Shown: positions 5,756-8,823 of the stretch, in pieces
How positions within the stretch are numbered: position 1 is the first letter of the stretch
Layout: each line of letters starts with the position of its first letter
Notes under the pieces: model-generated
What the model was told of the DNA's origin: nothing
Databases searched by the model: none
The model's input: only the letters and a program-made list of their open reading frames with translations
Assembly: GCA_050999155.1 (NCBI GenBank)
Contig: JBPCPM010000139.1
Location: forward strand, 1 to 8,823
DNA: 8,823 nucleotides
Direction: 5' to 3'
Source of the DNA: JBPCPM01 sp050999155
GTDB taxonomy: Bacteria > Actinomycetota > Thermoleophilia > Solirubrobacterales > 70-9
Program-made: the position numbers and the translations under genes

Positions 5756-6775
5756 TCACTCGGCGCCGCGTCCATCGGTGGACGGATGTTCGATCGCGCT
5801 TGCGAACACACTCTCCCAGCGCCCGGCGAGCGTGTCGATCGTCACCGACTCCGCCCACCGTCGGGCGACCGCTCCGCGCCGGGTGCGCTCGCCCCCGTCG
5901 AGCAGGCGTTCCAGCGCCTGACGCCAATCGCCGTCGGCAACCAGTTCGCCACCCTGATGGGTCCCGAGGCGCCGGTAGGGGCCGACCGGCGAGGCGAGCC
6001 AGGGGATGCCCAGCGCGGCGTACTCCCGCGCCTTGACGTCCGAGCGAGCCTCGTTGAACGCAAGGTCGGCCAGGGGCGCGATCCCGATGTCGAATCCCGC
6101 GGCGGCGTCCAGCAAGCGGTCGAACTCGACACGGGGGAGGTGGTGGTAGCGCGGATGGTCGATCGCGAGGTCGAGCCCGATCGTCGCGACGTGCAACTGG
6201 CCGTGGTCGTCGAGCATCTCGGCGAGCAGGCGGTCGATACCCAGGCGCTGGGCGTCCGCTGCGTGGGTCGTGCCGGCGATCCAACCGACCACGACGCCCT
6301 CATGCTCCCGGGGATGCTGGCGCAGAAAGTGCGCCGGCAAGGCGTTCTCGATCACCTCGACCCGCGCGGCCCCGCCGTCGAAGAGGCGTTCGGCGAGCCG
6401 GGCGGTGGTCGTGGTCACCACCGAAGCCCGGGTGACGATCCGGCGCCACGCGCCTTCGATCTCCGCCCCGCGGGTGCCCGAGAAGGCTTCGTGGTGCGGA
6501 CTTTCCACCGGCACGGCCGCGAGGTCGTCGTCGTTGTCCCAGCTCACGGCCACGCCGCTGCGCCGCAGCAGCGGCACTACGGCCAAGGTCGCGGGACCGT
6601 ACTGGCGGTGCATGTGGACGAGATCGCAGTCCAGCAGCCGGTCGATCCGGTCCTGGCCGACGGTGTCGGCCGGCCACAGGACCTCGTGTCCGCGGCGCTC
6701 GAGGGCCCGCAACGGGATCACGCACCGGTACTGGGAGTTCGGCAGGTGGGGGTTGTAGACGGCGCCGATCCGCAC
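5756..6775 (-). CDS. GT4-like family glycosyltransferase
   Basis: A 339-residue cytoplasmic protein with a GT-B layout. The N-terminal Rossmann half (1-155) begins RIGAVYNPHLPNSQYRCVIP and contains DLVHMHRQYGP (51-61), the acidic SWDNDDDL (78-85) and VEVIENALP (139-147). The C-terminal half begins VVVGWIAGTTHAAD (161-174). It contains FDIGIAPLADLAFNEARSD (228-246), then VKAREYAALGIPWLAS (247-262) and PVGPY. This last block is the nucleotide-sugar-binding signature of GT4 relatives, in which a Glu of the EARSD/KAREYAA stretch usually contacts the donor sugar. Donor and acceptor cannot be told. The start is a GTG at 6775, which gives the canonical beta-1 strand and has a TANNNT box 6 nt upstream. 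It is a single gene, divergent from moaA; no other polysaccharide genes adjoin it, although a glycoside-hydrolase-like gene lies beyond moaA. Confidence 0.87.
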   Translation of the reverse strand: MRIGAVYNPHLPNSQYRCVIPLRALERRGHEVLWPADTVGQDRIDRLLDCDLVHMHRQYGPATLAVVPLLRRSGVAVSWDNDDDLAAVPVESPHHEAFSGTRGAEIEGAWRRIVTRASVVTTTTARLAERLFDGGAARVEVIENALPAHFLRQHPREHEGVVVGWIAGTTHAADAQRLGIDRLLAEMLDDHGQLHVATIGLDLAIDHPRYHHLPRVEFDRLLDAAAGFDIGIAPLADLAFNEARSDVKAREYAALGIPWLASPVGPYRRLGTHQGGELVADGDWRQALERLLDGGERTRRGAVARRWAESVTIDTLAGRWESVFASAIEHPSTDGRGAE

Positions 6776-6781
6776 CCGCCG

Positions 6782-6787
6782 AGCCTA
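6782..6787 (-). promoter_or_regulatory. Putative -10 box for a leaderless glycosyltransferase transcript
   Basis: On the minus strand TAGGCT (TANNNT) is followed by six bases and then the GTG at 6775. That is the -12 to -7 placement seen for leaderless genes. No clear -35 element and no good ribosome binding site are visible. Confidence 0.45.
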
Positions 6788-6813
6788 CGGGGCCATCCGG
6801 AAGCCGGCACGGC

Positions 6814-6819
6814 TACGCT
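6814..6819 (+). promoter_or_regulatory. Putative -10 box for moaA
   Basis: TACGCT (TANNNT) ends 7 nt before the GTG at 6827. The GGGGGA run between box and start (6821-6826) touches the start codon and is too close for a normal Shine-Dalgarno contact, which favours leaderless initiation. The box is 26 bp from the divergent box of the glycosyltransferase gene, so the two polymerase sites would overlap and may compete. No convincing -35 is seen, and no molybdenum-cofactor riboswitch fits in the 51-bp gap. Confidence 0.45.
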
Positions 6820-6826
6820 CGGGGGA

Positions 6827-7816
6827 GTGGAGCATCTTGTCGACGGGCACGGCCGGACCATCGACGACCTGCGGGTCTCGGTGACCGACCGCTGCAACTT
6901 CCGCTGCCAGTACTGCATGCCGGCCGACGGCCTGGCCTGGCTCGAGCGCGACGAGATCCTGCGCTTCGAGGAGATCGAGCGGCTCGTGGCCCTGTTCACC
7001 ACGATGGGCGTCGTGGACGTGCGCCTCACCGGCGGCGAGCCGCTGGTCCGCCGCGAGTTCCCCCGCCTGGCGTCGATGCTCGCCTCGGTCGAGGGCCTGC
7101 GCGAGCTATCGGTCACCACCAACGGCTACCTGCTCGAGCGTGACGCCTCGGCCCTCGTCGCCGCCGGCGTGGACCGGTTCAACGTCAGCCTCGACTCCCT
7201 GGCTCGCGACCGATTCTTCCAGATCACCCGACGGGACTCGCTGCCCCAGGTGCTCGCAGGGCTGCAGGCCCTGGGCCGCCACCCCGAGGCCTACCCGATC
7301 AAGGTCAACTGCGTGGCGATGCGCGGGTTCACCGAGGACGAGGTCCTGCCCTTCGCCCGGTTCGCGCGCTCCGAGCCCTACCAGGTGCGGTTCATCGAGT
7401 TCATGCCGCTCGACGCCGACGCGGCCTGGGAACCGGACGACGTGCTCACGGGCGAGGAGATCCGAGCCGCCATCCACGCCGAGTACCCGCTGGAGTCCAC
7501 GCCGCGCGATCCGCACGCCACGGCCCGTGTGTACCGCTTCGCCGACGGGGAGGGTGAGATCGGCTTCATCAACCCGGTTTCCCAGCCGTTCTGCGCCGAC
7601 TGCAACCGGATCCGGCTGACGGCCGAGGGACGGCTGCGCACGTGCCTGTTTTCCCTGCACGAGACCGACCTGCGCGGGCCTCTGCGCGCCGGGGCGACCG
7701 ACGCCGAGCTGGAGCAGCTGATCCGCGACGCGGTGTGGCAGAAGGAGCTCAAGCACCGGGTGGGCGAGCCGGGGTTCCGCCAGCCGGCGCGCTCGATGTC
7801 GCGCATCGGCGGCTAG
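6827..7816 (+). CDS. moaA: GTP 3',8-cyclase MoaA (molybdenum cofactor synthesis)
   Basis: A 329-residue radical SAM enzyme that, with MoaC, turns GTP into cyclic pyranopterin monophosphate, the first step of molybdopterin synthesis. The N-terminal cluster motif is C23-NFR-C27-QY-C30, which binds the [4Fe-4S] cluster that cleaves SAM. GGEP (69-72) is the SAM-binding motif, and VTTNGYLL and RFNVSLDSL (117-125) are typical barrel strands. The C-terminal substrate-binding cluster motif is C256-AD-C259 with C273 after 13 residues. The protein ends in the Gly-Gly tail (328-329) needed for catalysis in MoaA, so it is intact and full length. The GTG at 6827 gives the usual N-terminus LVDGHGRTIDDLRVSVTDRC. 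No other moa, moe or mog gene is in the window, so the gene appears isolated here. It is convergent with the gene at the right edge. Confidence 0.97.
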   Translation: MEHLVDGHGRTIDDLRVSVTDRCNFRCQYCMPADGLAWLERDEILRFEEIERLVALFTTMGVVDVRLTGGEPLVRREFPRLASMLASVEGLRELSVTTNGYLLERDASALVAAGVDRFNVSLDSLARDRFFQITRRDSLPQVLAGLQALGRHPEAYPIKVNCVAMRGFTEDEVLPFARFARSEPYQVRFIEFMPLDADAAWEPDDVLTGEEIRAAIHAEYPLESTPRDPHATARVYRFADGEGEIGFINPVSQPFCADCNRIRLTAEGRLRTCLFSLHETDLRGPLRAGATDAELEQLIRDAVWQKELKHRVGEPGFRQPARSMSRIGG

Positions 7817-7858
7817 TAGCGCCCCGACACTCGCCGCAGGTGGTCGATGTCAGGGACG

Positions 7859-8823
7859 TCAGTCGCCGGTGCGTCTTCGGATCGCGGCTTCAACGATGTC
7901 GTAGCCGGGCCGGGTACGCCGGTCGGCGGCGACCAGCGCGGAATCCCAGGGGTTGCCAGGGGACTGGAACCACTCGTAGACGTAGACGCGCCGTACCCGG
8001 TCACGGTGGCGCTCGGCGACGGCGAACAGGCGTCGCAGCGCGTCGGCGCTGCGGTTCTCGTCGTAGGGCAGGCGGCGGCCGAGCTTGACCCAGCCGCCGG
8101 TCTCCGACAGCCACACCTCCCCCTCGACGAGCGCCAGCAGCTTCTTGAGGGCCTGGTCGGGCTCGGAGACGCGGCGGTTGACGTCCACGTAGTCGTGAAA
8201 GCCCCACAGCTTCGGACGCTCGGGGGCCAGCTCTGCGAGGAAGCCCCGCACGTAGGCGGCCATGTCGCTCTGGTCGTCGGGCTCGAGGGCGACCACCCGG
8301 CAGTCGTCGTAGCGACGCTCGCACTCCGAGCGCACGATCCGGTAGAAGCGCGCGGCGGTCGCCGGATCGGTATGGGTTGGCTGGGCCCGGTGGTTGGGCT
8401 CGTTCCACGGCGAGAACGTGTGGACCCACGAGTAGCGGTCCATGAAGGCCGTGATGTTGCGGCGGTACTCCGCGTCGCTCGGCAGGTGGCGATCGGTGCG
8501 CTGGACGCCGAAGGACGCCATCGCCTCCAGGCCCCGCTGGCGGGCGCCGGCCATCCACCGGTCCAGCCGCGCGAGGTCCTGCCCCCCGGCCTCCACGACG
8601 TCGACCGGCACGACACGGCGGACGTGGCCGACGCCCAGGCGCTCGAAACGGTGAAACGCGGGGTCGGCGAACAGCTCCTCGGAGAACTCGGCGATCCCGA
8701 TGCGCTGGGAGCCCAGCGCGCCGCCCGGACCGGCGGTGCCCCCCTCCCCCGCCCGGCTCACCAACACGACCAGGGCGGCGAAAGGCCAAGGAGCCGGTAC
8801 CCACAACCCGACCGTCCCCGGGT
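7859..8823 (-). CDS. Exported glycoside-hydrolase-like protein, TIM barrel (5' end beyond the window)
   Basis: At least 315 residues, counted from a TTG at 8806. The frame stays open to the window edge and already reads into a hydrophobic segment (PFAALVVLVS, about 9-18), so the true start and full signal peptide probably lie outside. The rest looks like a clan GH-A (beta/alpha)8 barrel: a first strand RIGIAEFSEELF, the block FSPWNEPNH (131-139) with E136 placed as acid/base, FHDYVDVN (203-210), and VWLSETGGW (231-239) with E235 placed as nucleophile, then VYVYEWF (274-280). The spacing of the two glutamates (about 100 residues) suits GH5/GH39-type enzymes. The family number and substrate are not resolvable by eye. 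The C-terminus is complete (TGA at 7859-7861), with 42 bp to the convergent moaA stop. Confidence 0.83.
   Translation of the reverse strand, partial: PGTVGLWVPAPWPFAALVVLVSRAGEGGTAGPGGALGSQRIGIAEFSEELFADPAFHRFERLGVGHVRRVVPVDVVEAGGQDLARLDRWMAGARQRGLEAMASFGVQRTDRHLPSDAEYRRNITAFMDRYSWVHTFSPWNEPNHRAQPTHTDPATAARFYRIVRSECERRYDDCRVVALEPDDQSDMAAYVRGFLAELAPERPKLWGFHDYVDVNRRVSEPDQALKKLLALVEGEVWLSETGGWVKLGRRLPYDENRSADALRRLFAVAERHRDRVRRVYVYEWFQSPGNPWDSALVAADRRTRPGYDIVEAAIRRRTGD

Noticed and set aside
5580..5921. Small plus-strand open frame in the convergent gap
   Set aside because: No ribosome binding site and no recognisable product, and its second half is antisense to the end of the glycosyltransferase gene.
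5732..6826. In-frame extension of moaA far upstream, suggesting a fusion protein
   Set aside because: The extra segment is antisense to the glycosyltransferase gene, has no domain, and moaA's normal N-terminus begins at the GTG at 6827 right after a promoter-like box.
7817..7858. Terminator between the convergent moaA and glycosidase genes
   Set aside because: The 42-bp gap shows only weak pairing (GATGTC/GACGTC around 7846-7859), too small to call.

Overview
The window is GC-rich DNA in which every convincing gene has strong third-position G/C preference, GTG starts are common and genes are tightly packed. Three details point to an actinobacterium, probably of the class Thermoleophilia (Solirubrobacterales-like): the MeaA-type B12 mutase, the TANNNT boxes sitting directly in front of start codons (leaderless style), and a secreted protein whose middle and C-terminal segments resemble cell-surface proteins I associate with that class. 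The lineage call is an inference from style and remembered families, not from a marker gene.

Left part (1-1580, minus strand): a compact cluster read leftwards. It consists of a secreted protein with a possible concanavalin/LamG-like fold, a small lipoprotein, and the N-terminal part of a metallo-beta-lactamase-fold hydrolase that runs off the left edge. Gaps are 1 and 4 nt, so they are probably cotranscribed. Their common function is not evident.

Centre (1684-5488, plus strand): divergent from that cluster lies a B12-dependent acyl-CoA mutase of the ethylmalonyl-CoA mutase (MeaA/Ecm) type. It is followed after 9 nt by its likely G-protein chaperone, MeaB. The mutase carries the acyl-CoA-binding barrel and the cobalamin domain on one chain; MeaB would load and protect adenosylcobalamin. 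A separate exported protein with its own strong ribosome binding site follows, and a strong GC hairpin ends that transcript.

Right part (5756-8823): a minus-strand GT4-like glycosyltransferase and a plus-strand moaA (first step of molybdopterin synthesis) diverge from a 51-bp gap. Each start codon there is preceded by a TANNNT box. Convergent with moaA is a minus-strand TIM-barrel glycoside-hydrolase-like protein, cut by the right edge.

No tRNA, rRNA, CRISPR array, insertion sequence, phage gene or other mobile element was seen. The window reads as ordinary chromosomal core and accessory metabolism; I found no convincing undescribed system. The points most worth a second look are the mutase-chaperone pair with its substrate-site residues, the non-canonical TKAD motif of the GTPase, the leaderless-looking promoters, and the uncharacterised exported proteins.
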